From Trifolium pratense (Eukaryota; Streptophyta; Magnoliopsida; Fabales; Fabaceae), in the NCBI RefSeq assembly GCF_020283565.1, contig NC_060060.1:34472001-34536000 (forward strand): DNA of 64,000 nt, given 5' to 3'. The notes below the pieces were generated by a model that saw nothing but the letters and a program-made list of their open reading frames with translations, did not search any database and was not told where the DNA came from. Of this stretch, positions 10,314-22,591 are shown in pieces. A program made the position numbers and the translations under genes. Positions within the stretch are counted from its first letter, which is position 1, and every line of letters begins with the position of its first letter.

Positions 10314-11134
10314 TTAATTGTCAACAAATTTCAAATGTTGTTGATCCCACATCCTACTGGTTTGAGGTATTGAATAGTCCGACTTCAAATGTATCCGCGT
10401 GAAATGGTTGTCGTTCACCCATCTGAGACACATTAGTTTCTCTCGTTGTGTAGGCTCACCCTCTAACAGAAAATAAGTTTCAGAATACCCCTGATCGGTT
10501 GGTAGGACAACAACATGTTTGTACTGTTGTGCCACTAAAAAACTCATGTCTGGCATAATCATTCATTTGTCCTAAAGTTCCCGACCGAGATATTCCAGAA
10601 TAAGAGTGTGCTTGATTTGAATGAATCTTGCTTCACTATCAAACACTTCTAGATATATATATTTCCCTGTAGTTCAATTGTCAAATCAAGACGGATGATA
10701 AAGTAAGCATCAACACATTCTCCGATTAGGCCAACAACATCATGAAATCTGCAGTGTCCGTCCCCTTCAACGTCATATGACGTTTTCAATAAATTGGTGC
10801 ATAAAAAGAAGCAAATGGTCCAAGTTGGGCAAGTGCGTTTCAGTGTGGCAATTAGTGCCGAATGTGGAGACTGACTAGATTTTCGTGAACTTTTTCTTCT
10901 TGCATTTGATGATTGGGATACAGGTGTGTCTGGATATTGAGACTCTGCATGCTCAAATAAAGAAGAAGAATGTTTCGTAGACCGCTCCTCCTGACTATAA
11001 CTTGATCTCTTTGTCGAACCTGTTGGCCAACATTTTGACACACCATTAATTTTGACTTGGTTTGGAGGTGGACACACCGACGTGGTCTCATGATACACAA
11101 ACTGTCTGAATCGTTCTTTCATATGAATCTTCAT
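10314..11134 (-). pseudogene. MULE-associated OTU-like protease domain (broken)
   Basis: Two adjacent minus-strand frames hold an ovarian-tumour-like fold: VEGDGHCRFHDVV, with the D and C expected of the catalytic loop, at about 10770-10730, and WVNDNHFTRIHL, with the expected histidine, at about 10430-10395. Such OTU domains are known at the C terminus of some plant MULE proteins. A frame break between the two pieces prevents a continuous product. Confidence 0.7.
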
Positions 11135-11216
11135 GTCGTGGTCAGCACTGTTGAATCTGGCCTGTTAAGGACAATCAATTGTTACATTGGGAAAAAAGAA
11201 GGTCTCTATTCTATTA

Positions 11217-11291
11217 CCGGTGTGGTTCACATTTTAGTTTGAGAACACCCCCTATGTTCGCATTTTAGTTGGCGAACTACACCGGTAACAA
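11217..11291. repeat. Imperfect inverted repeat between MULE domains
   Basis: TTACCGGTGTGGTTC at the left faces GAACTACACCGGTAA at the right, separated by about 45 bases with a second internal repeat of CATTTTAGTT. It lies between the OTU-like part and the transposase part of the decayed MULE. The GGTTCGC-like core resembles the motif repeated at 13255-13390, so this may be an internal copy of the element's subterminal sequence. Confidence 0.5.
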
Positions 11292-13254
11292 AAAATTAAA
11301 AAAATCTTGTTTTCCTCACAAATTCTAATAAATTCATAACCACCAAATAACAGTCCAAAACAGCAACATTAACAAAAAAAAATGATTTTTTTTATACCTA
11401 TAAATTAACTTATCATTATGGCAAGAGGGATAAATCGACATATTCTTCCTTGCATAAATCAACGGCATCAAATTTCAACTTCTTCCAATGACTGAATGTC
11501 AGCCAAACTAATTGGTTTACCTTCTTTAATCGTCTTGACAAGTGAACACACGCATGACAACTCCATTGTTGACATTAACAGACATATGCACTTCAATTTA
11601 TCAGTTACAACCGAATCCATTCGACCAACCTCATCCACTAAGTATTGCACTTCTTCTTTAGAAATATTTTTTTGTAATTCAGACCATAACATCGTTCCCG
11701 TAAATCTATCATGTCTAAAAATAATGTTTTGTTGAAAGTCCTTTTGCAACTCAGTGAACATATTTGTGAGCATGTTATCCATCTGTTTCCAATTTTTGCA
11801 GATGTCACCCAAATTGTTCATCAATTGTTTTTCAAACAGGAATCGATGACTCTACCTTATTTGTGGTGGTATTACCAAGATGCATAATGCGGTCAGTCCA
11901 TGCCCTCACAAATTTCTCCTTAACTGGTCCCAGTATTGTATCATCAACATATGCAACGAACTCGGGTCATTGTGCACATCATTCTTTGAATGTTCTTAGG
12001 AAAGAATTATATTTTTCATCTGATTCAGACTCCACTATATTTTCCCAAACTATTTTCACATTTTTCCATACTTCACTTCTTCTCACTTTTTTTTTTCTTC
12101 CCAATTTTGTTTACTTTATAAATTTTGTCTTGACGTTCATTTGAATGTCGTACCGGCACAGTAAAGCATTGCATTTGGGGAAAACAATGTCAACAACCTT
12201 CATAAGAGCTTGGTCTCTCGATCGGTGACAATGGCCTTCAGATTATCTTGACATCGCAATAAATTGCAGACGCTATTTAATGCCCAAAAAAAGTTATCTT
12301 CCTCATTCAATGTCAAAAAGGAAAATGTTGCAGCATAAGTCTTTCCAGTAAAAGTCAAACCAACAAATCCAAGCAACGGGAGTCGTATTTGTTTATCTTG
12401 TAAGTCGAATTCATGATAAGCACAGTGAAAAACGTATTAAAGAGCTTAACCGAATTTGAATAGGCCCATAAAATATCGCCTAGCATTTCAGTGCCGGAAA
12501 GAACTCCGGGGATAAACAAATACTTGTCTTTAACCAAACACCGTCAAATGTTGCATCTCTGTTCTTGGACCCCGAATAGACTGCTTCAATATGTAACATG
12601 CATCGTAAATATGTTTGATGGTTGTAGCCGTCAACTGTCGTCTCTTTCTCAGTGTCGACATAATATTCCTTGGAAGCGTCATATTGTTTGTCATTTCACG
12701 GACCAGGTCCTTCTCATCTGGTCGAAGTTGTTCAACATATTTATGACCTTGAAAATGCCGAGTCCTCTCGTGATTGTATTCCCCGTTGACAACATTTAAA
12801 CTTTATTGTCCGCTGCTCTACAAATAACTCTTTACTTTAAACGGAAAAGCCACACTTCAAGGTTGTCATGTCTTCTCGTTCCTTGTGAACGTACTTCCTA
12901 TATACACACCTCTTTGACATCCAAGTGTAACAAATCCTTTCTACCATTCTCCTCATTACCAAACTTTACAATCACAGTAACAAATCCTAATTTGTATGCT
13001 AAATCAAGAACCCATGAAATCATATGTTCGCGGTAATCAAACTTCATTTCCATTGTGAATTCGATGCGGAAATCAACCTTAGGTGGTTCGTCGGTTGGCT
13101 ATGCATCAACATTACATTGTTCTTCGACCTTGGTTTTGTTCGCCTAACTTAATATCAACCTTATGCCTATCCTCTTTGCTTGTATTTGTATCATCCATAA
13201 CAATTCTTAAAATTCGAAAAAAAAAAAAAAAAAAAAAAAAGAGTTTCAGTCCCA

Positions 13255-13390
13255 AAGTGGTTCGCCAAAGAGAGTGCAAACACTCCCATGGTAGTTCGCA
13301 CACTAGGGTGCGAAATGTACCATGGTGGTTCGCTAAATAGGGTGCAAACACTCCCATGTGGTTCGTTAAACAGGGTGCAAACACTCCCGT
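13255..13390. repeat. Tandem degenerate motif at MULE 5' side
   Basis: The unit GTGGTTCGCTAAA..GGGTGCAAACACTCCCATG occurs about four times with changes. It sits just upstream of the MULE coding debris, in the position of subterminal repeats. A poly(A) run of about 23 bases at 13218-13240 precedes it. Confidence 0.7.
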
Positions 13391-13523
13391 GGTGACTTAA
13401 ACGAAATTCTTAAGAAATCGAATAAGGAATATTTCACAATTTCGCCTAAAACGGGCGTTTTTTTAGGGTTTGGAGGGAAAAAAAGTTGGTGAAGCTATGT
13501 GCTATTTATGTTTGACGGTTCAT

Positions 13524-13550
13524 GCATATATATATATATATATATATATA
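13524..13550. repeat. (TA)n microsatellite
   Basis: A run of alternating T and A, about 13 units. Confidence 0.95.
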
Positions 13551-13690
13551 GACACCATTTGCTACGTAGAATGCAGACGTCTAGGAGATCACATTATGCA
13601 TAGCGAACAAACATTTTTTTTAAAATTCCCAAGGGAGACGACTACATTTTGAAGGTGACCTAACGCCCTACATGAGAATTGCTATGGGCG

Positions 13691-14064
13691 CGAAAAGAAG
13701 AAGTCTAATACAATACAGTGTGCCTTTTCACATGTGATAACTAAAATTCACTCATATGGCAACAAAAAGCATAAATAACACTTCTTTTATTTATTTACCT
13801 CGCTGATGAACTATGAATTACCGGGTCCCTTTCCCAAAAATCAGAGGGTTAATACAAAACAAAAACAAAAACCATCTTTACAAATTTTGTAAGATTGATA
13901 ATTGTTACTTATCTTATGGTAACTCGATTGTAATCTTGTCACACCAGTAAGGAATTTGATGAAATTGGAGAAGCACCGACCAGTCAAATAGTCAGTATCA
14001 CCTTTGCAAGTACCCATAAAACTGCCCAATAACAAGTATTGAAGTACCCAACTTTTAACATATA
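13691..14064. other. 3' flank of OEP37
   Basis: No gene seen. A 96-codon minus frame at 13841-14131 has no recognisable domain and overlaps the Stowaway element; it is likely chance. Confidence 0.5.
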
Positions 14065-14185
14065 CTCCTCCAGTCTTTAATATAAAGAAAGAGTTCACTT
14101 TTTGGATAATGATATAGTCTAAATACATCAATCTTTTAATGTATCTAAAAAGTAAACTTTTTCTTATATTAAGGACTGAAAGGAG
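14065..14185. mobile_element. Stowaway-type MITE in OEP37 3' flank
   Basis: The ends CTCCTCCAGTC and GACTGAAAGGAG are inverted and flanked by TA on both sides. It is 121 bp and starts 33 bases downstream of the OEP37 stop, so it probably lies in the 3' UTR. Confidence 0.85.
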
Positions 14186-14218
14186 TAATAAATTTTACGA
14201 AAATTCTCCAGGAGACAG

Positions 14219-17200
14219 TTAAATGTCCCATCTCTTCTTAACCCGAAACATCAAAACTGAAGATTTTATGTCATCCTGTGGCACTTGAAGCATGAATTGA
14301 ACTTTCATCTTCATCGGAGCTGTTTTTGCTTTCCCGCCTTCATCTCCAACCTGAAGAATGAAGCTAAGAATTACAAACACCAAGCTTATACTTTTCAATC
14401 TACTCACTGTCATTCCGAATAATTTCTTAGTATACAAGTGAAAAATTATTCTAATTTAATAGTTTTGAGAGATTAAGTTAGTAGAGTTTTGAAATTACAA
14501 CAAAATTCCAAGTAAAAAGCAGATAAACACAAAGTAGTCACCATAATGTTATATTGAAACAAACTCATTAGCTTAAATGCACTTTTGGTACTCTATTTTC
14601 AAAAAAAAAATAAAGTTTTGATCCCCTAATTTTTAAAGGAGAATGTTAACTTGTGCCCTTAAGGCACATGTTAAGGAAGCAAAAATAGAAATTATTAAAT
14701 GCTAATTTGTGCATTTTGACTTTTGAAGCATTAAATTTCTTGTATCATTAAATGATGAATTTCTATTTTGGTATATCTTAACATGTGCCCTTAGGGCACA
14801 TGTTAACAAGACCCATTTTTAAAATCAGCTTTCTAGTCCCTTAGTTTTATTTTTCCTTGAGTTTTGGTCCCCACTCCATTTTGGAGTCAATTTCGCTGAT
14901 GTGCCCTTGTCACTAATGACATGGCAACACCGGTGGAATGGTTTATTATACATGTTATTTATTACTAACTTTTTTAATTGAATAATATTTTTTTTAAATA
15001 ATAAACATTTAACCCAAAAATATGTTCATCATCTTCATCAATAAATCCATTAATTTCCAAAACACTTTCAACAAAATAAATAAACTCACAGATCCAAATC
15101 ATCTTAAATAAGGTGTTCTTGAAATTTATGGGTTTTATTGATTATTGATGATGAACATATTTTTGAGTTAATTAAATGTTTATTATTTTTTATAAAATAA
15201 AATATTATTCAATTAAAAAAAATCAGTAATGACATGAATAATAACTTTGTCAACTTATAGCTGAGTCTATTTGGGGGACCAAAACTCAGAAATTAAAACT
15301 AGAGGACCAAAATGCTGATTTTTAAAATAAAGGGGACCAAAACTTCATATATATTTTTTAAAATAGGGGGAGAAAAAATGCATCAAGCTTAAGTGATTTT
15401 ACCTAGATAATATGCAATGGTTCAAAAGGAGTATATTAGTGATGCATCCTTTTTATATGCAGGAAGCAGTATCATGTTATGTCTAAAACTGTAAGACCCC
15501 AAAAAATAGGAGTTCAAAGTCAACAGACAGTTGTAAATTGTAATGTATGGCTTCAATTAGGAATGCAATGAAATACAAAATTGTGAAATGAGACACATAC
15601 CCAAAGGGATGCCCAGCCAAGACGAACATCTGAATCATAACCAGCTTTAAATTTGAAATCTTCACCGTAGGTATGCTTGTAGACAGCACTCCAATAGTTG
15701 GAATCACAATTGTACCAGTAACTAACCAAAAACCATTTTAAGAGCCATGTCAGCAAGGAGACAAGCATATAATTTTACACTAATGTTGTTGGAACAACTT
15801 TTTGGACAACTCTCTCATACACTCATTATATTTTTACTCTCTCTCCTCCTCTCACTTTATGGTTTTTGTTGCAAAAGAAGAAGAAGAAAATATAAAGTTG
15901 TCCCAAAAAGTTGTTCCAATAACACTACTCATAACTTTAAGGGTCTTGTTAACAAATATACTCTAAGACCATCCGATAAGTAACTGTAAATGTGTTTCAT
16001 TAAATGCTTTCAACTAGTTAGAAAAGTAAGTGGACCCTTGAGAAAATTCCTTCCCCCCACTTTGCAAAGAAAACACCAAAATAAGGGCTTCAGACATTGT
16101 CTTTGGCCAAATTACCTTGTTTTTTAATTTGGTGCATTTCAAACTTTTTTATCAGAGATAAAGACTCAATTTGGGAAAACAATTCGAATTTTGCAAAGTG
16201 ACAATGCCAAAGAATATTTTTCCACATCGTTTAACTCCTTATTGGCTTCTCATGATATCATACATCAGTCTAGTTGTTCACACACACCACAATATAAAGG
16301 TATCGCTGAGCGGAAACATCCCTCAGACCTTATCGATCATTTTGCGCATTGAAGCATTTGTCTCTACTCACAGACCTCCACGGTGGCAAATTGGTCCCCC
16401 GAGTTTCAATGTTATGGTATTACCTACTCCCTCTAGTCCTAATTATTAAAAAAAAATTGCTTTTTAGATTGATTAAATGATTGATGTATCTAGTCTATCA
16501 ATCATTCAATGAATCTAAAAAACATACTTTTTCTTGTAATCAGGACTAGGTGGAGTACGAGCGTAAATGTGTTCGACTTCCAGATACCGCTCCTAGCTGA
16601 TCAATCAAAGGGAGCCATATCCTAACCCAAGCGGATATAGAAGGTTAGTTGGGAAACTGAATTATCTCACTATGACAAGACCAGATATCTCGTTTGTTAT
16701 TAGTGTAATAGTGTTGTGAGTAAATTTCTAAATTCACCTTGTGATAGCCATTGGAATGTTGTAGTTTGAAGGTATACTAAAGGGTCACCTCGAAATGGAC
16801 TTGTTTATTTAGACCGAGGTCATACCGATATTGTTGGATATTCAGATGCAGTTAGGGCAAGTGATGTGAATGATGAAAGGTCTACTTCCGTTTGTTGTGT
16901 TTTGATTGGAGGAAACCTAATTTCATGGAAAAGTAAACATGTGGATTTTAGAATAGATTTTCTATTTTCCCACTTTTTGCTTTCCCATCTAACCAAACAT
17001 GTGGAGAGAGATCTCAATTTTCATTTCTCTTTGTTATCTTTTTTATTTCTTTCATTAAAACAATAGAAAAATCACTCACTTTCTTACTATTTTTTCTCTT
17101 CCATTTGCTTTCTTGTAATATTCTTTTCTTCAACAAGAGAATTGTTAGAGAAAATGTTAAAAGCAGAGAAAGGGCACAACTGCACAAGGCATGACAAACA

Positions 17201-18591
17201 AAATTGTGTAGAGTGGTTTTGGATGGGACTGGCTGTTCCTAAGGCTGTATTTTCTTTCTTCTCTATGCTGTTTGTATTTCAAGAAATCCAGAATGCTCTT
17301 CAGTAAGCAGCTAGTCTGAGTACTCTCCACTTTCGTTATCAGTAAATTAAATTTAGTTCGTATCACATTTGAACCAAAGCGTCGCCACCACTTGACAAAA
17401 CAATTTTCACATCAAATTTCAAAATCACTCAACTAATGATGATATTTTTAGATAGATCACAGATTATTGCACGTAAAAAAAAAGGGGGGGATTAAGATGG
17501 TGTTCTTAAGGTAAGTTCTAACCTTAATTTGTCAGAAAGACCAAACCTACGCTTGAAAGCAAATGACAAAGCATTTGAAGGGAGCGAAAGTGTTGGAAGA
17601 AATGACATTTCGTCGTCCTGCATTTATTTGAAACATTCAACACTAATCTCATGCGAGGGTCAAACAAAAAGGCCATGAGGAAGACCATAGTGTCAAAAAA
17701 AAAAATTTTGGGAATACGAGAGAAATGAGCAATAATATACTGAACACATTAATACTACTACTACCAACAACAACAAAGTACCTTGTAGCGGTATCTTAAC
17801 TTCAATTCTTCATCATTGTAATGGGCAGTGCAGACACCCTTCAAAAATTGACCTTTAAGAATCCCACTCACTGACAACAAATTCTTGACTTGTTCGTCCT
17901 CCTCCTCCTCTTTCTCTTGCAATGAAACTTCACCTAGAGGAAATCTGAAGGTTGCTTTTGGCTGCAAAATGAGGGCATGGAATTAAAACTTATGGAAATG
18001 ATCGTGGAGGCAAAGAAAATGAACGTCCAAAGCAACACACCAGTCCAGCGGATGGAAGTGCTGTTGATAGTTGAAGTGTATATCCAGGATCAGCGACGTT
18101 TGCAACCATTGTAACCTCTCCTTGTTGAGCCTTATTAGGTCAAGAAAGTCAGAATATATATATATAATAAAAAATAGAGCAACATGCGGAGATATGATAT
18201 GAGTGACATGACTGACCTTGACATCATGGACACCTGTGAGTTTCAATCTGGGACCAACGTCAATGGAACTCTTAATGAGAGCACTATGGTCTTCAAGGTC
18301 GTAGTGGAGGCTAAGGTGCTTGGATACAAAACTGATCTGAGGTTCGGAGACATCACCTTTACTGTTATTGTGGAAAGATAACTTGAACTTGGCAAGGCTG
18401 TCCAAAATCTTACAAGAAATTTTGTGGAAGAAGACTGCGCTTTCACTGTCAAACTCGGTGGTAATTCTGAGGGCAGGCCTACTTGGAAATGAGAAGATGG
18501 GCCGATTATGAATATGATTAGTTGACGACAGAGGATCAACCACCGGGGAGGATTGCACCGTGTAATTAGGGTTTCCTGTTGTTGAATCCAT
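14219..18591 (-). CDS. OEP37: Chloroplast outer envelope protein 37 (6 coding exons)
   Basis: Closely matches the pea OEP37 sequence as I remember it: a beta-barrel, cation-selective pore of the chloroplast outer envelope, described by others for pea. Coding exons are 18217-18591, 18041-18130, 17782-17961, 17523-17617, 15601-15721 and 14219-14350; phases agree and the total is 330 residues. Recognisable stretches are [19 protein letters not shown] near the N terminus, [50 protein letters not shown] and [11 protein letters not shown], ending KKRWDI. No cleavable transit peptide is evident, as usual for this class. The ATG at 18589-18591 is the first in frame. Introns 4 and 5 (17522-15722 and 15600-14351) are swollen by MITEs and a copia remnant. 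Confidence 0.95.
14570..15391. mobile_element. Long-TIR MITE in the last OEP37 intron
   Basis: The left part (GCTTAAATGCACTTTTGG..., ...TTTTGATCCCCTAA, ...TAGTCCCTTAGTTTTA) is repeated in inverse order and orientation at the right end (...GGGGACCAAAACTTCA..., ...GCATCAAGCTT). Arms exceed 100 bp with moderate divergence. Its left half is also present in the duplicated fragment at 9824-10012, so it was in the intron before the duplication. No clear target duplication was seen. Confidence 0.75.
14638..14814. mobile_element. Mutator-like MITE with 9-bp target duplication
   Basis: ATTTTTAAA is present at 14629-14637 and 14815-14823. The inverted ends contain GTTAAC(A/T)TGTGCCC and a palindromic GCACATGTTAAG. 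It is nested in the long-TIR MITE. The duplicated OEP37 fragment has the empty site at 9871-9880, so this insertion is younger than that duplication. A related half-hairpin occurs at 27262-27295. Confidence 0.88.
15784..15925. repeat. Short inverted-repeat element in OEP37 intron 4
   Basis: TGTTGTTGGAACAACTTTTT and a following GGACAACT at the left are mirrored by AGTTGTCCC then AAAAAGTTGTTCCAATAACA at the right, with about 85 bases between. No coding capacity; a small MITE is likely. Confidence 0.7.
16190..16980 (+). mobile_element. Ty1/copia remnant in OEP37 intron 4
   Basis: An integrase piece ([10 protein letters not shown]) near 16290 and a reverse-transcriptase/RNase H piece from about 16620 ([26 protein letters not shown], later [20 protein letters not shown]) are readable in broken frames. 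Stops and deletions are frequent and no LTR is seen. A homologous remnant lies at 59090-59660 in a helicase intron. Confidence 0.85.
16427..16555. mobile_element. Stowaway-type MITE nested in the copia remnant
   Basis: CTCCCTCTAGTCCTAAT and ATCAGGACTAGGTGGAG are inverted ends with TA on both sides. It separates the integrase piece from the reverse-transcriptase piece of the copia remnant, so it is younger. Confidence 0.88.
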
Positions 18592-19080
18592 CTCCAACTC
18601 CACTCACTGTCTTATCTCACTCTACTCTTACTCTGCAACACTAAAAATTGAAATCATCAATCACCTCGCAACGGCCCCTTAATTTCAGAGAAAAAACACA
18701 ACACCCCTAAAAAATAACTTCAAAACAAAATTCTCAACAGCAACCATGGCAAGAAACTAACTTCAAAACATCATAATACTTCATATCTACAGCCTAAACA
18801 GACCAAATATTCCAAATTAAACCTACATAATCAAATTAAACCAAAATAAATTTCAATTTTTTTGGGAATTTACTTCAGAATTTAAAGCCCTAAAAAATCC
18901 ACACCTCAAATCTCTCTACCCAACAAGACAATTGACTCTACAAAATCCAAACATGCAAACTTTGAAACGTGAAACGGTGGAAACTTACAGATTCAGAGCT
19001 TCGGAAGAGAAAGAACAGAGCTTCTATCTCTCTGTCACTGACAGTAACAAAGCGAGAAGTGTCGTCGGGGATATTTCCGA
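18592..19080 (-). promoter_or_regulatory. OEP37 5' leader with probable intron
   Basis: A donor (GTAAGT-like, GT at 18987-18988 on the minus strand) and an acceptor (TTGCAG at about 18633) frame a leader intron of about 355 bases with pyrimidine-rich sequence before the acceptor. The first exon, about 18989-19075, is rich in GA/CT, typical of plant leaders. No upstream ATG frame continues into the coding sequence. Confidence 0.55.
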
Positions 19081-21090
19081 CAATTTATGAGTCGGATTTA
19101 TTTTTTTAAATTAATTTAACAAGTGAGTTGGTATTGCTCCTATTTATGAGTTGGATTTATTTTTTTTAATTAAAGTAAACGGGACGGCTCATACTCTAGC
19201 AAGAGCATCTTTATCTCACGTTTCGTACATTATTTTTTATGTAATTTCAAGCTGTATTGCTCCTATTATTATTATTATTATTATTATAAATTGAAATGGT
19301 TTAAGTTTGTTTTTTAACAACGTTGAGAATGGAATCCACCTCTAACTCTAACATATTATTTAAACTTTTTATTATTAGACCATTTGAGTAAATTTAGTTA
19401 TCACTTTGTCTATGAAAATTTGGGATTTAAATTATTAACAATTGAGATTTCTAAGTTTAATTAGTTCAATATGAATTTCAATAAAAACGCGAAATACAAA
19501 TTTAAATAATTGATATATAAAATTAATATGATAATATTTTAATAACTTATAAGTGGGATTTTTTTGCCACTCTTTTTTTTTTTGGTTCAGTTTTTTGCCA
19601 CTCTTTTATCCATTAGCAACATTTAAAAATATATTGTAAAAAAAAAACATTTTAAAAATGTTTTTGACAAAAAAACATTTAAAAATATAATAATGGTTCT
19701 TTCGCTCCAATTTTTTTTTTACGTTTGAACCAAATTAATATTATTCTTCATTAACAAATATTTATTAGTATGTACCAAAAAAAAAACAAATATTTACCAT
19801 TTTTAAAAAAATTATGGTGTTTTTTTAAACATTTTAATCAGTGACAATATTTGTGTTGTGAGCTATCACCGCCAAAGTTAACTGATCGATATGACTTATA
19901 ATATTTTAAAAAAAGATAATTATTAATCGATATATTTGATGAGTGTGCAATTCATATCATATTTTCAAAGTATCCTGAAGGGGATTCGCTGGTTATCTCA
20001 TTTGCATTCGGTTTGTATAAACTGGTGGGGACGAATAGAACCTAAAGCTTAGTATGTTCACACACGCTTTGGAATTTATGTGCAACCATTACATTGTTCT
20101 TTTTCATCTTATTTTTGTTCATGTATTTGCAGCATACCCCAATAAATATTTTCACAATCTTTAAGTTCGATTTATGGTTATTTGTGGATAAATTAATGGG
20201 TGCAATTTGGAGATTTTTCACTTTGAGAGATATTAACTTCAAGAGATAAGTATCAATACCCTTTCTTTCATAAGTTTGAACATTGTGATTATACATGGTT
20301 AAATGCAAATTAAATATTAAGAGTTATAATTTCATGCATGTAATATGTTTTGGTTTTACTTTTTGCGTAGAACAAGTAAATTTCTAATTTTTTTTTTTTT
20401 TTGGTTACACAAGTAAGTTTCTAATTAGTTGTTCTAATACATTATACTGATCTTTATCATTAGGAATATCATTAATGTACATATAATAAATCTCGTCAGA
20501 ACATGGCGTGCATGTATATATAAACGTTTGGGCTTTCATGTACAGTATATATTAAGTTATTATTTACATACCTTTTGAAATCAAATTTGTTTAATGTGTG
20601 TATGTTGCGGCAGCCAATATCATATTAGGAATTTGTTTCTAAAATTCTTTTTGTTGTTTAAGAAATTTTGGTACGCAAGGAATATGTGTATATAAAAGTT
20701 CAGTTTAAGAAGAATCACATTGGTTGTTGGAACTAAACACCTAGCCTTTTTCAGAGATATAATTTAGGTGTTGGTTTTAACAAGTATTGAACACATAATA
20801 TTTAGAGATTTACTTTTGTCATTTTATTTTTTGCACGTCCTACGATTTTTTCGTTTTATTCTTTCGCTATTTAAGCAGTGAATGTTATAAAAATGATAAT
20901 TTTGGGGGGGGTGTCCAATGCCTAAGTAGCAGACAGAGATATATATTTTGGTAAATTCGTAGGACACGTGAGAAAATGAGTATGATGACAAAAGTAAATA
21001 CTTATGATTATGGTGAAAGTTACACAAGTAATTTATCTTTGACTTATAATATGGATGATTTAGAACTATTCAAGTATGTGAATTTTGACA
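19081..21090. other. AT-rich intergenic stretch
   Basis: Upstream of OEP37. It holds homopolymer runs and a short ATT repeat near 19268-19288. The small reading frames here (60-90 codons) have no recognisable domains. Nothing else is seen. Confidence 0.6.
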
Positions 21091-21457
21091 AGTCACTACA
21101 ACAAAACTGCTTTTTAGCGTCGGCCTAAATGAGATGCTAAATGGCCAAAAACGGACGCTACGTAGTTCTTAGCGTCTACTTAGCGTCTGTGTCGTGATAG
21201 ACGCTTAAATGCCTGAAGCTAGACAGTTGCGTCCAGTAGACGCTATTTAGCATCTGTCACGTTAGACGCCAAGGGGACACTACTAACATGTACATAAGGC
21301 AGACGCTACTAGCATCGACTTGTGATAGACGCTACAGATATATATTTGCATTATAAAACGTCACTGGTAGAGTCCACTTTGGCAGACTCTAACCGTAGAG
21401 TCTGCCTTTGATGGATGCTATATATTAATTTTTGAATTACATAGCGTCTGCTAAAAG

Positions 21458-22272
21458 CATGGTAGTCAATCCCGGGCGATCCCAGTGGGATCCCGGTGGA
21501 GCAGAGCGGAGCGGAGCTCTGCCGGGACGGGATGGGATGGAGCGGCGCAGCTAAGCTTCTCGGTGGGATCCCAGCAGGTTCCCAGTGGACCGGAGCGGAG
21601 CGGGTCCCGGGTTGCCATCCCGGGATAGGACTGAGACTTTGTTTTCATGGGTTTTAAAGGCCATTTTTGAAATCTCACTCATTTTAGTAAGGGTAAAATT
21701 GGTTTTTTACCTTTAAAACTGTTACTTACTCCTAACTAAACCCTAGCCGCAATTCATTCATACTCTCACGCTATCATACTATCTTCTCTCACTCTCAAGA
21801 TCCAAACTTCTTCAACCTTCATCTGCTGTTTCTTCTTCAACCTTCATCTGTTGTTTCTTCTTCAACCTCGGATGATTAGACTTAGACTTTGATGATGAAC
21901 TTGAGTTTTAATTTTTAGTTACTTTATTAATCTAAGTGTTGGAGACTTGACTTTTGCTTATTTATTTTGCTTGACTTTTGTTGGTAATTTTTAGTTACTT
22001 TATGATGAAGAAGGTGTTTTTTTTTTTTTGACAAAGATGAAGAAGGTGTTGTAGACTTGAGATTTGTGTTTTTAATTTTTAATTTATGAATGTTTTATGG
22101 ATTTTGAGATGTTTTTAATTTTACATTAATTATATGTTTGTAGTATTATTTATGTAATTTATAAATAAATAAAAATTAATAGCGGCATCCCGGCCATCCC
22201 GCTCCCCGGGATGCCGCTATCCCAGTTTTGGGGCTGGCCGCTCCGCTCCGGGATCCGGGATTAACTACTATG
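21458..22272. mobile_element. hAT-type MITE nested in the CACTA element
   Basis: GCTAAAAG at 21450-21457 and 22273-22280 is the 8-bp duplication. The ends CATGGTAGTCAATCCCGG and the inverted CATAGTAGTTAATCCCGG match at 16 of 18 positions. Both subterminal parts are GC-rich with GGATCCCGG-like motifs, in contrast with the AT-rich middle. There is no ORF of note in the 815 bp. Confidence 0.92.
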
Positions 22273-22591
22273 GCTAAAAGCTGACGTTTTTGTTTTTTTT
22301 TTTTTTTAAATATATATATTCATCAATTCTTAACATAAACATCTATTTCTCATATATATAGAATCTCAACAAAAAGGTCTACATCCATTTAAATTCATCA
22401 ATTCTTAACATGACCATCTATTTCTCATGTATAACCATATATATAGAATGTCAACAAAAATGTCTACATCCATCAAAATAACAACCCACAAAATATATGA
22501 CCCACCAAAATATCCCACAAAATATATAACCTATCAAAATAACTCTTAAACTTACCATCAAAATAACCCACAAAGTCTACAACCAACAAAA

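Larger units (their letters stand above)
10200..13690 (-). mobile_element. Decayed Mutator-like element (MULE), minus strand
   Basis: Pieces in several frames, in correct order on the minus strand, spell a MULE: an N-terminal FAR1-like part near 13060-12800 (ISWVLDLAYKLGF), the DDE core near 12440-12150 (LPLLGFVGLTFTGKTYAA, AIVTDRDQALMKVVDIVFP), a C-terminal stretch near 11980-11860 (EKFVRAWTDRIMHLGNTT), and an OTU-like domain near 10800-10400. Numerous stops and frameshifts interrupt it, so it is dead. Element ends are approximate; no clear terminal inverted repeat or target duplication was found. Confidence 0.85.

Noticed and set aside
11863..12144. Plus-strand frames across 11.5-13.0 kb
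   Set aside because: The minus strand gives an ordered set of MULE domains; the plus frames are shadows.
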